From Clostridiales bacterium CHKCI001 (lineage in GTDB: Bacteria > Bacillota > Clostridia > Lachnospirales > Lachnospiraceae): a DNA stretch of 64,000 nucleotides. The DNA lies in contig FCNS01000009.1 in assembly GCA_900045905.1 (NCBI GenBank), positions 50,090 to 114,089 of the forward strand, in the 5' to 3' direction. Each line of letters begins with the position of its first letter. The stretch's first letter is position 1. Below, in pieces: positions 44,683 through 54,570 of the stretch. Below the pieces are notes generated by a model. The model saw only the letters and a list, made by a program, of their open reading frames with translations, had not been told where the DNA came from and did not search any database. A program made the position numbers and the translations under genes.

Positions 44683-45669
44683 TTATAAAGTTGCTGCCAT
44701 TACTGCTTTAATTGTATGCATACGATTTTCTGCTTCATCAAATACAACCGACTGTTCACTTTCAAATACTTCATCGGTTACTTCCATTTCTGTAATGCCA
44801 AACTTTTCTCCCATTTGCTTTCCGATTTTTGTTTTGAGGTCATGGAATGCTGGCAAACAATGCATAAAGATTGCTTTTGATCCAGCGTTCTCCATTACTT
44901 TTTTATTTACTTGATATGGAGATAACGCTTGAATACGTTCTTCCCATACTTCATCAGGTTCTCCCATGGATACCCATACATCAGTATAGATTACATCTGC
45001 ATCTTTTGTACCGCTTTCTACATCTGATGTTAATGTGATACTTCCTCCTGTTTCCTGTGCAATCTGTTCACATGTATGAACTAATTTTTCTTCTGGAAAA
45101 TAAGCTTCTGGCGCACATGCTACAAAATGCATTCCCATTTTTGCACACGCTACCATCAATGAATTACCCATATTATAGCGAGCATCTCCCATATAAACAA
45201 GGCGAACTCCTTTTAAATGTCCTAAATGTTCTTGAATCGTAAGCAAATCTGCAAGCATCTGAGTTGGATGAAATTCATTTGTCAACCCATTCCATACTGG
45301 AACTCCTGCATATTTTGCTAACTCTTCCACAATTTCCTGACCAAAGCCACGATATTCAATCCCTTCATACATACGACCTAATACTCTAGCCGTATCTGCA
45401 ATGCTTTCTTTTTTACCAATTTGAGAACCACTCGGATCTAAATAAGTCACTCCTATTCCCAAGTCTGAAGCTGCCACTTCAAAAGAACATCTTGTTCTTG
45501 TACTTGTTTTTTCAAAGATTAATGCAATATTTTTTCCATGAAATGTATCAACTGGAATACCCGCTTTTTTCTTTGCTTTTAATTCAGCTGCAAGTTGAAG
45601 TAAATATTCAATTTCTTCTGTTGTATAGTCTAATAATTTTAAAAAGCTACGTCCCTTCAAATTCACCAT
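44683..45669 (-). CDS. argF: Ornithine carbamoyltransferase
   Basis: The 328-aa enzyme joins carbamoyl phosphate and ornithine to make citrulline. Carbamoyl-phosphate motifs are [13 protein letters not shown] and EYRGFGQE. The ornithine site shows DVWVSMGEP and the catalytic loop MHCLPAFHD. It may act in arginine synthesis or, in reverse, in arginine breakdown. No other arg or arc gene is nearby, so direction is not decidable. A strong promoter lies just upstream. Confidence 0.93.
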   Translation of the reverse strand: MVNLKGRSFLKLLDYTTEEIEYLLQLAAELKAKKKAGIPVDTFHGKNIALIFEKTSTRTRCSFEVAASDLGIGVTYLDPSGSQIGKKESIADTARVLGRMYEGIEYRGFGQEIVEELAKYAGVPVWNGLTNEFHPTQMLADLLTIQEHLGHLKGVRLVYMGDARYNMGNSLMVACAKMGMHFVACAPEAYFPEEKLVHTCEQIAQETGGSITLTSDVESGTKDADVIYTDVWVSMGEPDEVWEERIQALSPYQVNKKVMENAGSKAIFMHCLPAFHDLKTKIGKQMGEKFGITEMEVTDEVFESEQSVVFDEAENRMHTIKAVMAATL

Positions 45670-45702
45670 TTGTACATCCTCCTTGCCTTTTAACTACGTT
45701 TA

Positions 45703-45731
45703 ACTATAATCGCAAATCTATAAAATGTCAA
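45703..45731 (-). promoter_or_regulatory. Promoter of argF
   Basis: TTGACA, a 17-bp spacer and TATAGT on the minus strand, 34 bp upstream of the argF start codon. Confidence 0.8.
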
Positions 45732-45736
45732 GCAAA

Positions 45737-45765
45737 GCATAATTTATTCTTTTCTCGGATATATT
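45737..45765 (+). promoter_or_regulatory. Possible sigma-E-type promoter of the spoVB-like gene
   Basis: GCATAAT, a 14-bp spacer and GATATATT resemble the mother-cell sigma-E boxes, 27 bp upstream of the start. No sigma-A promoter is obvious here. The match is only approximate. Confidence 0.3.
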
Positions 45766-45791
45766 GTACAAAACAGATAAGGGGTATCCTT

Positions 45792-47315
45792 ATGAAATCC
45801 AATTCCAGACTTACAAGTCCTCTTATTACTGGAACTATTATACTAACCATTACGGGCTTTCTAAACAAAGGAATCGGCTTCTTTTATCGTATTTTTCTTT
45901 CTAATACAATTGGAGAAGAAGGTATGGGCATTTATCAGCTTGTTTTTCCTGTCGTTGGAGTCTGCATGGCTGTCTGCGCCTTTAGTTTTCAGACTGCAAT
46001 TTCTCGTTATGTTGCCGCCGCCAGTGGCGACAATCAGTCAGGTCAACAACATTTAATTTTACGCTGCGGTTTTCTTTTAACTGGTTTTCTTTCCTGTGTT
46101 TTAGCCGCTGTCGTATACCATTTTGCTGTTCCCATTTCTCGTTACATATTATTGGAAGAACGTTGTGCCGATCTTTTAAAAATTGTAGCTCTTTCTCTGC
46201 CATTTTCTTCTCTACATGCCTGTGGATGTGGCTATTATTACGGGAAACAGAAAGCTTCTGTACCAGCATTTTCACAAGTAGTAGAACAAGTTATTCGCGT
46301 TCTTTCTGTATGGATCATATGGAAAGTTCGTACAGAACAGGGGCTCCTTCTTACTCCTGCTGGTGTTATGGCCGGGCTTTTATTAAGTGAAATTGCATCC
46401 GATCTTTTTTTATTTTTATGTTATTTTTCAACCGAAAAAACAAAAAAATATAAAGCTTCCATGCTTCCTATTATGAAAGACATCCTCTATATGGCCATCC
46501 CTTTAACGGCAAATCGACTGTTACTAAATATTTTACAGAGTTTTGAAGCAATTATGATTCCGAGCCGTCTTCAATTATTTGGACTTACTAACTCTTCCGC
46601 ACTGAGTATTTATGGCGTCCTAACTGGAATGGCTATGCCGTTTTTATTCTTTCCATCCACGCTCACAAACTCTGCCGCAGTTATGTTACTTCCAGCTGTT
46701 TCTAGGGCACAATCCAATGAGCAAAATCATACCATTCATCATGCCTCTAATCTTAGTATTCGTTTTTGCTTATGGCTTGGTATCTTTTGTACTGGCGTTT
46801 TTCTTCTCTTTGGTAAAGATATGGGAGTTTTTATTTTTCACAGCGAACTTGCAGGAACTTACATTACAATTCTGTGCTGGCTCTGTCCATTTTTATACCT
46901 TACCACCACCATTGCAAGTATATTAAATGGAACAGGTCATACTACCACTGTATTTTTTCAAAACATGGTATCTGTAACCATTCGTCTGGCTTTCGTTGTC
47001 TTTCTTATTCCCCGTTTCGGCATTATTGCATATTTATGGGGCGTACTTTTTAGTGAGTTTATACTAGCAGTTTTACACTTAATAACACTAAATCGGGAAT
47101 CAGGAATATCCTGTCCTTTTTTTCAGTTTATTTTCGTTCCAGTTTGCTTTACAACTATATCAGGAGTAATTGCACAATGGATAAATCATACACTCCAATC
47201 ACAGTTTCCACAACTTTCTCTTTGGATTCTTTGTCTTTGTATTTTTGTTATGACAGGACTATTTTGTCTGCTTACATTTTCTACAATGGGCATAAAAAAG
47301 TTTTCCAGTCAATAA
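45792..47315 (+). CDS. SpoVB-like lipid-linked polysaccharide flippase
   Basis: The 507-aa membrane protein has about 14 hydrophobic helices. Its MATE/MOP-superfamily start TITGFLNKGIGFFYRIFLSN and GEEGMGIYQLVFPV is typical of SpoVB, which is needed for spore cortex synthesis, and of related lipid II or polysaccharide flippases. A GGGG site precedes the ATG at 45792; a much longer frame to 45492 runs backwards through argF and is not real. It is divergent from argF. Confidence 0.85.
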   Translation: MKSNSRLTSPLITGTIILTITGFLNKGIGFFYRIFLSNTIGEEGMGIYQLVFPVVGVCMAVCAFSFQTAISRYVAAASGDNQSGQQHLILRCGFLLTGFLSCVLAAVVYHFAVPISRYILLEERCADLLKIVALSLPFSSLHACGCGYYYGKQKASVPAFSQVVEQVIRVLSVWIIWKVRTEQGLLLTPAGVMAGLLLSEIASDLFLFLCYFSTEKTKKYKASMLPIMKDILYMAIPLTANRLLLNILQSFEAIMIPSRLQLFGLTNSSALSIYGVLTGMAMPFLFFPSTLTNSAAVMLLPAVSRAQSNEQNHTIHHASNLSIRFCLWLGIFCTGVFLLFGKDMGVFIFHSELAGTYITILCWLCPFLYLTTTIASILNGTGHTTTVFFQNMVSVTIRLAFVVFLIPRFGIIAYLWGVLFSEFILAVLHLITLNRESGISCPFFQFIFVPVCFTTISGVIAQWINHTLQSQFPQLSLWILCLCIFVMTGLFCLLTFSTMGIKKFSSQ

Positions 47316-47317
47316 AC

Positions 47318-47344
47318 AATCATGCCGCAAAATGCGGCATGATT
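47318..47344. terminator. Bidirectional terminator
   Basis: Perfect 11-bp arms AATCATGCCGC/GCGGCATGATT with a 5-nt loop lie between the convergent spoVB-like gene and the polysaccharide deacetylase gene. Confidence 0.8.
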
Positions 47345-47346
47345 AC

Positions 47347-48441
47347 TTACCAGTTAATACCCTGACGAATTGGCTCTACGCTAGGATCTAATGGTGCAAA
47401 AGTAAACCCCCAGCTCTGTAATGTCTCAATGATTCTCGGCAGAGCTTCTACGGTTGTTTCTTTTTTTACACCATCATGCATTAGAACAACAGGATGGGTT
47501 CTCTGTACAATATTATCTACTACATTATGATACGCTTCATCTGCTGTAACGGTTGCGCCATCTCCATTTACTACATTCCAATCATGATAAATGATTCCTC
47601 TCTGTTCCAGCCATGCTTTTATCTGTTCACGAATTCCTAAATTCAAATTTGTGGTACTTCCTCCTGGAAAGCGATAAAGTTGACAAGAAACTCCTGTTAA
47701 ATCTCTTACATAGTTATAGATTTTTTCAAAATCTGCAATAAAAGCATCCATAGAAGAATAAATTTGTTCATACTCATGACTTGCAGTATGAATCGCAATT
47801 GTATGTCCTCTTTTCACAATCTCATTATAATATGGAACAATTTCAGGTTTTTCTGTATATGTAACAAAAAAGGTTGCTTTGATTTGATATCGATCTAAAA
47901 TATCCAGCACTTGCGGTGTCAAATAGGATGGTCCATCATCAAATGTTAAATAGACTGTTCTTCCTCCCACCCATGGTCCCTCATGACCTTCTGGTGGTTG
48001 GGATGTTACTCCTTGGGATACCTGAGCTGATTGTTGTTGAGAAGCTTGAATTGATGCCGCTTCTGCCTGCGATGCCTGAATTGACGCTGCTTCTGCTTGC
48101 GATGCTTGGATCGACGCCGCTTCTGCCTGCGATGCCTGGATCGATGCCGCTTCTGCCTGCGACGCCTGAATCGACGCTGCTTCTGCCTGTGACGCCTGAA
48201 TCGACGCTGCTTCTGCCTGTGATGCCTGAATTGACGCTGCTTCTGCCTGCGATGCTTGAATTGACGCTGCTTCTGCATCGACACTCTGTTGTTGTACTGA
48301 CTGTAATGAAGAGTTAAGTTCTTGCAGCATTGTTTCTACTGCCGTTCTTTTCGCTGTACATCCACTGATTAACATTATTTGTAATGCCAGTAACCCACAC
48401 AGAACAATCGCTGTCATTTTCTTTCCTGTTTTCTTTTTCAT
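47347..48441 (-). CDS. Lipoprotein polysaccharide deacetylase with 10-residue repeats
   Basis: The 364-aa protein has a lipoprotein signal ending in LISGC (Cys28), then a spacer with eight perfect tandem copies of AEAASIQASQ, then a NodB-type polysaccharide deacetylase domain (about 158-345). Catalytic motifs are TFDDGPSYL, HTASHEYEQ, RFPGGSTTN and LMHDGVKKE. It probably removes acetyl groups from peptidoglycan or another surface glycan, which can protect from lysozyme. The repeat spacer should extend the enzyme away from the membrane through the wall. A second deacetylase of this class is at 54571. Confidence 0.88.
   Translation of the reverse strand: MKKKTGKKMTAIVLCGLLALQIMLISGCTAKRTAVETMLQELNSSLQSVQQQSVDAEAASIQASQAEAASIQASQAEAASIQASQAEAASIQASQAEAASIQASQAEAASIQASQAEAASIQASQAEAASIQASQQQSAQVSQGVTSQPPEGHEGPWVGGRTVYLTFDDGPSYLTPQVLDILDRYQIKATFFVTYTEKPEIVPYYNEIVKRGHTIAIHTASHEYEQIYSSMDAFIADFEKIYNYVRDLTGVSCQLYRFPGGSTTNLNLGIREQIKAWLEQRGIIYHDWNVVNGDGATVTADEAYHNVVDNIVQRTHPVVLMHDGVKKETTVEALPRIIETLQSWGFTFAPLDPSVEPIRQGINW
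48038..48277 (-). repeat. Eight tandem 30-bp repeats within the deacetylase gene
   Basis: Eight 30-bp units encode identical decapeptides (AEAASIQASQ), while several third codon positions vary between units (GAC/GAT, GCC/GCT, GAA/GGA types on the plus strand). The array is coding, not CRISPR. Synonymous drift shows that the protein repeat is under selection. Confidence 0.9.
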
Positions 48442-48509
48442 ATGTTAGGCGAGGTTACTCTTGTTTTCTACATAAGAGGAATCGCCTTCCTCCTTTCTTC
48501 GTACTCTAT

Positions 48510-51332
48510 TTATTGATTCTCTGATTGAAATTCGTAAGTTCCTGTTTTCAATATCTGAGTTTCCATTCCTGGGATCCTTACCTCTGCTTCACAATCAAAT
48601 GGAATTGTAATTTTATAATAAATACTTCCATCGTCTTGATATCTCCATTCAATCTCATAAGTTCCAGAGGCCGTATCTCTTCTCATTTTTATCCATTCCA
48701 TTCGCTGATCTGGCTGTGGTGCAATAACTGCTTTTTTATATCCTGGTTCTTCTTCTACTGGACGCAGTCCACACATATTTTGATACATCCAGTCCACAAT
48801 CGCCCCATAGGAATAATGATTCAAACTATTCATACCTGTTTCACTAATTGAACCATCTTCCAACACAGAATTCCATCTCTCCCAAACGGTTGTAGCTCCC
48901 ATTTTTACTTCATACAGCCAACTTGGATAATCGTCATTTAACAATAACGTATATGCATATTCATTCAAACCATAATCGGACAAAACACGACAAAGTAAAG
49001 GAGTTCCCGCAAATCCAGTTGTTAAATGCACATCCTCTTGATCTAGTAGTGCTTTCAATCTCTCTACCTGTGTCGTTTCCCACTCTGGCTGGAAAAGTTC
49101 CATATAAAGAGAAATCACATATGCAGTTTGAGTTTCTTCTATATTTAATGTGCCATCGCTGTTAAAATATTTTTTCTGAATACTTGACTTTATTTTTTCT
49201 GCACGCTCTTTATAATAGTTTGCCTGCTCCTCATAACCAATCACTTCTGCCGCTTTTGCTGTCAGATTTGCCGATTGGTAATAAAATGCAGAAGCGGTGT
49301 AAAATAAGTCTGTTGCACCAAACGGATTACTAATATCGTCACTCTTTTGGTCTAACGCTAACCAATCACCCAAATGTTTGTCTCCGGTCAACCATAGTCC
49401 CTGATCTCCACTTTTTTTATCCTCTTCAATAATATAATCGGTCCAGGCTTTCATGACTGGATAGTCTGTAATAAGCTGCTGCTTATCTCCATACATTGCA
49501 TAAACATTCCATGGTAAAATAGTGGCGACATCTCCCCATATACTAATCCCTTCTCCCTTCATATTTAAATATGGATGTGTCGCTCCCTCTGGTTTTGGAA
49601 CTGGCACAAACAACGGAATGGCTCCATTTTCATTATATGCTTGTTCTAATGCCACATTTTTCATAAAATGCCGATAGAATGCAGGGGTATACATATTTTG
49701 GCATGCTGTACTAGAAAAAATAGCCGCATCCCCAGTCCATCCCATTCGCTCATCTCTCTGCGGACAATCCGTAGGAATATCTAAAAAATTATCTTTTTGT
49801 GCCCAGTAAGCATTAGAAAAAAGCTGATTTACATCTGCATTGGATGTTTCTATCCATCCTGTTTGCTCTAAATCAGAAGTAACAACACATGCTGTAAAAT
49901 CTTCTGGATTCACATTTTCAATTCCTTCTACTTTTACATAGCGGAATCCATAAAATGTAAACTTCGGACGCATTTCTTCTGAGTTTCCATTGCTAATATA
50001 TGTATACTCCGCTTTTGCTGTGCGCAAATTATCTCGATAGAAACAACCATCTTGCAAAATCTCTCCATAAGAAAGTTTGACTTCGTCTCCAGCTTCTTCC
50101 TCTACATGAAATCTTACCCAACCAGTCATATTCTGTCCAAAATCTAAAACGATTTCTCCTTTTGGTGTCGTAATAACTTCAACAGGTGATCGTTCTTCTA
50201 CAATATGAATCGGAGGATTACAACGAGCCACTAAACGCTCATACCCTTCATCGGAAAGTGCAACTCCACTCCAATCCGAATCATCAAATTCTGAAGTTGA
50301 CCATCCTTTCTGTTCGATTGATGCATCATAGACTTCTCCATCATAGATATTTCCCGATATGATTGGAGACGCAGCACTTTTCCATGTATCATCCGTTCCA
50401 ATCACGCTTACACTTCCATCTTTGTTTGTAATTCTGATCTCGCAAAGAAGACTCATATGATCTCCATATATATTTTCATATCCTCCTTCTGGGAAGAATC
50501 TTCCTTTATACCATCCATTTCCAACAATCGCTCCAACTGTATTTTCACCATTTACAAGCATGTCCGTGATATCATAAGTCTGATATTGCAGCATTTGGTC
50601 ATAGGCATGATACCCTGGCATCAAATATTCATCTCCAACCTTGTTTCCATTGATTTCCAACTCATATAAACCTAGGCCACAGACATAGGCTCTGGCTTGA
50701 ACAATTTCTGCATCTATCTGAAATTCTTTTCTAAAATATGGGCTGACATCATTTTCTAATTCCGAGGTAATCCATTTGGCTTCCCACTGTTCATCCATCT
50801 TGGCAGTCTCAAAATAAGCCCTTTCACTTGTAGCAAAAGAACCATCGTTTGCCCATACAGTTACTTGCCACTCATACCTCGTATAAGGCTCTAATGATAA
50901 ATCAGGGGTGTAGGACAGACTATTGATGTTCTCTTGTTTTCCACTGTCAAATACAACTTTTTCTCCTTGAAATACCACCACTTGAGCTGCTGCCTGTTCA
51001 ACCATATTCTCTGATTCTGCCGACGTAACCCAAGATAAAGTTAGTGGTTCCAATTCATATCCAACTGGGTTTTCCAAATGATTGGTTCTTAATTTGGATA
51101 TATAAATTTCTCCATTTTGCTGTATTTCCTGTTGACTCTGATCGTCTGCTTCTACTGTTTCTGGTGCAGTACTTTCATTTTCTCTCCCCTGCTCTTCTGC
51201 TTCCATGCTTTCCTTTCTCAATTCTTCATGTCTAATTTTATCCATCTTTCCTACATGCAGCATAATTCCAATTGCAGTCAGCAAGAGTGCCGCTAATAGA
51301 AAAACAACAATCCATTTCCATTGCTTTCTCAT
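48510..51332 (-). CDS. Membrane-anchored alpha-L-rhamnosidase (GH78)
   Basis: The 940-aa exo-enzyme removes terminal L-rhamnose from plant or microbial glycans. It has an N-terminal membrane anchor (WIVVFLLAALLLTAIGIML), an acidic linker, beta-sandwich domains (about 75-500) and the (alpha/alpha)6 catalytic domain. Landmarks are DIPTDCPQRDERMGWTGDA, carrying the acidic residues of the GH78 site, and MGATTVWERWNS. The anchor places it on the cell surface. It follows a nitroreductase gene by 51 bp and precedes a deacetylase gene; no rhamnose catabolic genes are nearby. Confidence 0.88.
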   Translation of the reverse strand: MRKQWKWIVVFLLAALLLTAIGIMLHVGKMDKIRHEELRKESMEAEEQGRENESTAPETVEADDQSQQEIQQNGEIYISKLRTNHLENPVGYELEPLTLSWVTSAESENMVEQAAAQVVVFQGEKVVFDSGKQENINSLSYTPDLSLEPYTRYEWQVTVWANDGSFATSERAYFETAKMDEQWEAKWITSELENDVSPYFRKEFQIDAEIVQARAYVCGLGLYELEINGNKVGDEYLMPGYHAYDQMLQYQTYDITDMLVNGENTVGAIVGNGWYKGRFFPEGGYENIYGDHMSLLCEIRITNKDGSVSVIGTDDTWKSAASPIISGNIYDGEVYDASIEQKGWSTSEFDDSDWSGVALSDEGYERLVARCNPPIHIVEERSPVEVITTPKGEIVLDFGQNMTGWVRFHVEEEAGDEVKLSYGEILQDGCFYRDNLRTAKAEYTYISNGNSEEMRPKFTFYGFRYVKVEGIENVNPEDFTACVVTSDLEQTGWIETSNADVNQLFSNAYWAQKDNFLDIPTDCPQRDERMGWTGDAAIFSSTACQNMYTPAFYRHFMKNVALEQAYNENGAIPLFVPVPKPEGATHPYLNMKGEGISIWGDVATILPWNVYAMYGDKQQLITDYPVMKAWTDYIIEEDKKSGDQGLWLTGDKHLGDWLALDQKSDDISNPFGATDLFYTASAFYYQSANLTAKAAEVIGYEEQANYYKERAEKIKSSIQKKYFNSDGTLNIEETQTAYVISLYMELFQPEWETTQVERLKALLDQEDVHLTTGFAGTPLLCRVLSDYGLNEYAYTLLLNDDYPSWLYEVKMGATTVWERWNSVLEDGSISETGMNSLNHYSYGAIVDWMYQNMCGLRPVEEEPGYKKAVIAPQPDQRMEWIKMRRDTASGTYEIEWRYQDDGSIYYKITIPFDCEAEVRIPGMETQILKTGTYEFQSENQ

Positions 51333-51383
51333 AAAAACCTGTTACTCCTCTTCTAGAAAGCTCATCCATCATGACTAAATGAA

Positions 51384-52151
51384 CTAATTTTTTTCCATTT
51401 TCATTGTAGCGACATATTGACAATTTTTCAATACTTTTTCTGGAAAAGATAAACTCTTTTCTATAATTGCATCGATCCATAATTCTTCCGCAGCGACCAT
51501 CATATGTTCGATACAAATCCCAAGATCCACTGCGTTCATTTTCTGCATAGAAGATAAGAAGGATAAATTTCTTTTTTGAAAAATATGTATTTCTTTCTCC
51601 TCTGCAACAAATCTCCATGGTTGGCTATTAAAACTAGAAGGTGCTACAGACGCCGCTTTCAAAATTAGTTTTAAGGAATCGGACGGCTCTGTTTTCCATT
51701 TAGTTAGTTCATCCACTGACATCCTTTTCTGTTCCGAAGGCAGCTTTCTCCACTCATTTTTTGGTTTTCCAAATGCCACCATTATCAATGGTTCCATTGA
51801 CTTTGGTATCGTCAACAATTGATCTGGCATTTTCGCACATCCCTGATAACAACTCCCGATTCCTTTTACAGTTAAGTATAGCACAATCTGCTCTAAAATG
51901 TATCCTGCATTTCTATAAGAATCTTCATTTCTCTCTCCACTAAACACAAGGTAATATGGCGCTTTTGAAATAAAATATCCTTTCACTTCTGTTGGTAATG
52001 TGATGATATCTATTTGATAAGAAAGATCGTTAAACAATGGCTGAACATTTCGAATAAACTGATCTATTTTCTTAATTCGTGTGTTTTCCAACGGAGTCAT
52101 TTGAAATTTACGAATTGATCTTCGTATATAGATTGCATCATATAACTTCAT
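51384..52151 (-). CDS. Nitroreductase family protein
   Basis: The 255-aa flavin-dependent oxidoreductase has the N-terminal RRSIRKFQMTPLE and the FMN-binding SVAPSSFNSQPWRFV in an unusual position near residue 170. Thus it has the layout of the longer TM1586-like group (NiRdase), in which two halves form one unit. LDLGICIEHMM-type sequence follows. The substrate is unknown. GGAGG lies 6 nt before the ATG. It may be co-transcribed with the rhamnosidase gene. Confidence 0.8.
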   Translation of the reverse strand: MKLYDAIYIRRSIRKFQMTPLENTRIKKIDQFIRNVQPLFNDLSYQIDIITLPTEVKGYFISKAPYYLVFSGERNEDSYRNAGYILEQIVLYLTVKGIGSCYQGCAKMPDQLLTIPKSMEPLIMVAFGKPKNEWRKLPSEQKRMSVDELTKWKTEPSDSLKLILKAASVAPSSFNSQPWRFVAEEKEIHIFQKRNLSFLSSMQKMNAVDLGICIEHMMVAAEELWIDAIIEKSLSFPEKVLKNCQYVATMKMEKN

Positions 52152-52272
52152 TGTTATACCTCCTGTTCAATGGCTATTTCAGTAATTTTTACAATGTTAT
52201 TTTTTATTATAACATAAAAAATACAAATTACCATGGTAAAAGGACGTCAATTTTCTTACTATTTTCTTACAA

Positions 52273-52709
52273 TTTACCATAAAAGTGTCGTCAATGGCCA
52301 GACAGGCAGGGGATTTATACCCTGTACTAGCTGGACATTCGACGACCTGACCTGTATGAGCAAGTAAGACATTCGCCTGGATTGCGAATACAGGCAGCGA
52401 TGTCGAAAGTGCACAGCACGAAGACATCGACTTTTATACCATGACAGTATGAAGGTTTACCCCAAAAATGTCGTCAATGGCCAGACAGCTAGGGGATTCA
52501 TACCCTATGCTGGCTGGACATTCGACGACCTGACCTGTATGAGCAAGTAAGGCATTCGCCTGGATTGCGAATACAGGCAGCAATGTCGAAAGTGCACAGC
52601 ACGAAGACATCGACTTTTATACCATGACAGTATGAAGGTTTACCCCAAAAATGTCGTTAATGGCCAGACAGCTAGGGGATTCATACCCTATGCTGGCTGG
52701 ACATTCGAC
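52273..52709. repeat. 183-bp tandem intergenic repeat, 2.4 copies
   Basis: Units start at 52273, 52456 and 52639, exactly 183 bp apart and nearly identical. Each full unit contains hairpin-forming segments (GCCTG/CAGGC and GATGTC/GACATC). The array is visibly richer in GC than its AT-rich flanks. The third copy breaks off after CATTCGAC. The 10-mer CGTCAATTTT occurs on both flanks (52245-52254 and 52718-52727). Short frames here (52197-52427 and 52632-52925) look spurious. It fills most of the 620-bp gap 52152-52771. Confidence 0.9.
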
Positions 52710-52771
52710 ATAAAAGCCGTCAATTTTGAGTATCTCCTAAAAAAGTCTACTTCAATATTGACAGCTTTTTA

Positions 52772-54562
52772 TCAACCAATTACAATTTGTTCCAATTCGC
52801 CCAGCAGTGCTGCAAATACATTCAGTGCCTCTTCAATTGGTTCTGGTTTCGTCATATCGACCCCTGCTATTTTCAACAGATCAATCGGATCCATAGAAGA
52901 ACCACCCTTTAAAAATTTCTTATAATCTTCTAATGCATGCTCACCTTCCTTTAAAATACGGCTAGAAAGTGCAACCGCTGCTGCAAATCCAGTTGCATAT
53001 TGATACACATAAAATGGTCTATAAAAGTGCGGAATCCTTGCCCATTCCATACTAATTTCCTGATCGACTATCATATCAGGTCCAAAATAGCACTCATTTA
53101 GTTCTTTATAAATTTGACAGAGCAATTCAGCTGTCAATGGTGTTTTCCTCTCAGCAAGTTTATGGGTTTCTTTTTCGAACTCTGCAAACATAGTCTGACG
53201 GAACATCGTTCCTTTAAACTTATCCAAAAAATGATTTAACAAATACGCTTTTTGTTTGGAATCTTGTGTTTTTTCCAACAAATATCGAATTAATAATGCT
53301 TCATTACAAGTAGAAGCAACCTCTGCAACGAAAATCCGATAATCAGCATATGCGAATCCTTGGTTTTGCTTAGAATAGTACTTATGAAGTGAATGTCCCA
53401 TTTCATGAGCCAATGTAAATACATCATTTAACGTTCCTTGGAAGTTAAGCAATACATATGGATTGGAATCATAACATCCCCAAGAATAGGCTCCACTTTT
53501 CTTTCCTTCGTTTGGATAGACATCAATCCATCGATTTTCAAATCCTTGTTTTAAAATACTCGTGTATTCCTCTCCCATAACATGAAGTGCGTCTAGCACT
53601 AACTGTTTTGCTTCTTCAATGGTATAGTGCTGTTTTGCTTCTGATACAATAGGAACATAGACATCATACATATGAAGTTCTTCTACTTTTAAAATCTGTT
53701 TCCGCAATTTCACATAACGATACATAGTATCCAAATGTTTATGAGTTGTTTCAATTAGATTATCATAAACTTCTTCTGGAATATTTGCATCATCCAAATA
53801 CATCGCTCGTGTCGAATGATAATGACGTGCTTTTGAGAAAAATATCGCTTGACGCACATTCGCATAATAGGCTGCTGCAAATGTATTTTTAAATTGTTCT
53901 AACTCCTTATAAAATGTTTGAAACGCTGCTGCTCTCGTTTTACGATTTTTATTTTCCAGAAATAAGACCAAATTTCCAGATGTTATCTCAACTAAATTTC
54001 CATTCTCATCGGAGATTTCTCCAAAACGCAAATCGGCATTACTTAAAAATGTATAGATATCCTTTGGAGCATTGCTTAAATCTGCGGCATCTGCTAAAAT
54101 TTCCTCAATTTCTGCTGAACGTACATGTTCATTTTGGCGAATCATTTCTTTTATAATTCTTTTATAATATCCTAATTCGGGCTCGCTTTTTATTTCATTC
54201 TCCAGCCAGGTTTCTCCCAGCCCCAAAATTTCGGGAACCAAATAAGAAGTTTTAGCACCCATTTCTATCGATAAATTTTGTGCCTTTCTTGCAATACTCT
54301 GACCAATGCTGTTTGCTGTATCTTGATCAGAATATTGATGCGCATATACATAAATCTTATCTACTAATCGAAGCGTTTCATAATATAAATCTAATGTACT
54401 TTTTAAGGTACTTCTCAAACTTCCCTTCTTCAAAGCGAGTTCTTCCAACAATCGCTCTGCACGCTTATAGTCGAGTTCCCAAGCCTCCAACGTTTCATAC
54501 ATATCTGCTAGATTCCATGTATCTTCGATCCGAATTTCACTTCTTTTCTTTAATTGCTCCAT
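52772..54562 (-). CDS. pepF: Oligoendopeptidase F
   Basis: The 596-aa zinc metallopeptidase of family M3 cleaves oligopeptides in the cytoplasm. The catalytic helix LAHEMGHSLHKYYSK contains HExxH, and the downstream glutamate lies in VAEVASTCNEALL. The start at 54562 is chosen because AGGAGG lies 4 nt upstream; the frame to 54580 would run into the upstream gene. It lies 8 bp behind the second deacetylase gene. Confidence 0.93.
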   Translation of the reverse strand: MEQLKKRSEIRIEDTWNLADMYETLEAWELDYKRAERLLEELALKKGSLRSTLKSTLDLYYETLRLVDKIYVYAHQYSDQDTANSIGQSIARKAQNLSIEMGAKTSYLVPEILGLGETWLENEIKSEPELGYYKRIIKEMIRQNEHVRSAEIEEILADAADLSNAPKDIYTFLSNADLRFGEISDENGNLVEITSGNLVLFLENKNRKTRAAAFQTFYKELEQFKNTFAAAYYANVRQAIFFSKARHYHSTRAMYLDDANIPEEVYDNLIETTHKHLDTMYRYVKLRKQILKVEELHMYDVYVPIVSEAKQHYTIEEAKQLVLDALHVMGEEYTSILKQGFENRWIDVYPNEGKKSGAYSWGCYDSNPYVLLNFQGTLNDVFTLAHEMGHSLHKYYSKQNQGFAYADYRIFVAEVASTCNEALLIRYLLEKTQDSKQKAYLLNHFLDKFKGTMFRQTMFAEFEKETHKLAERKTPLTAELLCQIYKELNECYFGPDMIVDQEISMEWARIPHFYRPFYVYQYATGFAAAVALSSRILKEGEHALEDYKKFLKGGSSMDPIDLLKIAGVDMTKPEPIEEALNVFAALLGELEQIVIG

Positions 54563-54570
54563 AGATCCTC

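Noticed and set aside
45492..45791. Long N-terminal extension of the spoVB-like frame
   Set aside because: It would run backwards through argF and its promoter; the ATG at 45792 has a ribosome-binding site and a normal SpoVB start.
48038..48277. Regular 30-bp repeats that could be taken for a CRISPR array
   Set aside because: There are no spacers; units are contiguous and encode a perfect decapeptide in the frame of the deacetylase gene. The antisense frames across it are shadows.
52197..52427. Open frames inside the 183-bp repeats (also 52632-52925)
   Set aside because: They lack ribosome-binding sites, run into unique flanks or the pepF gene, and follow the repeat rather than any codon pattern.
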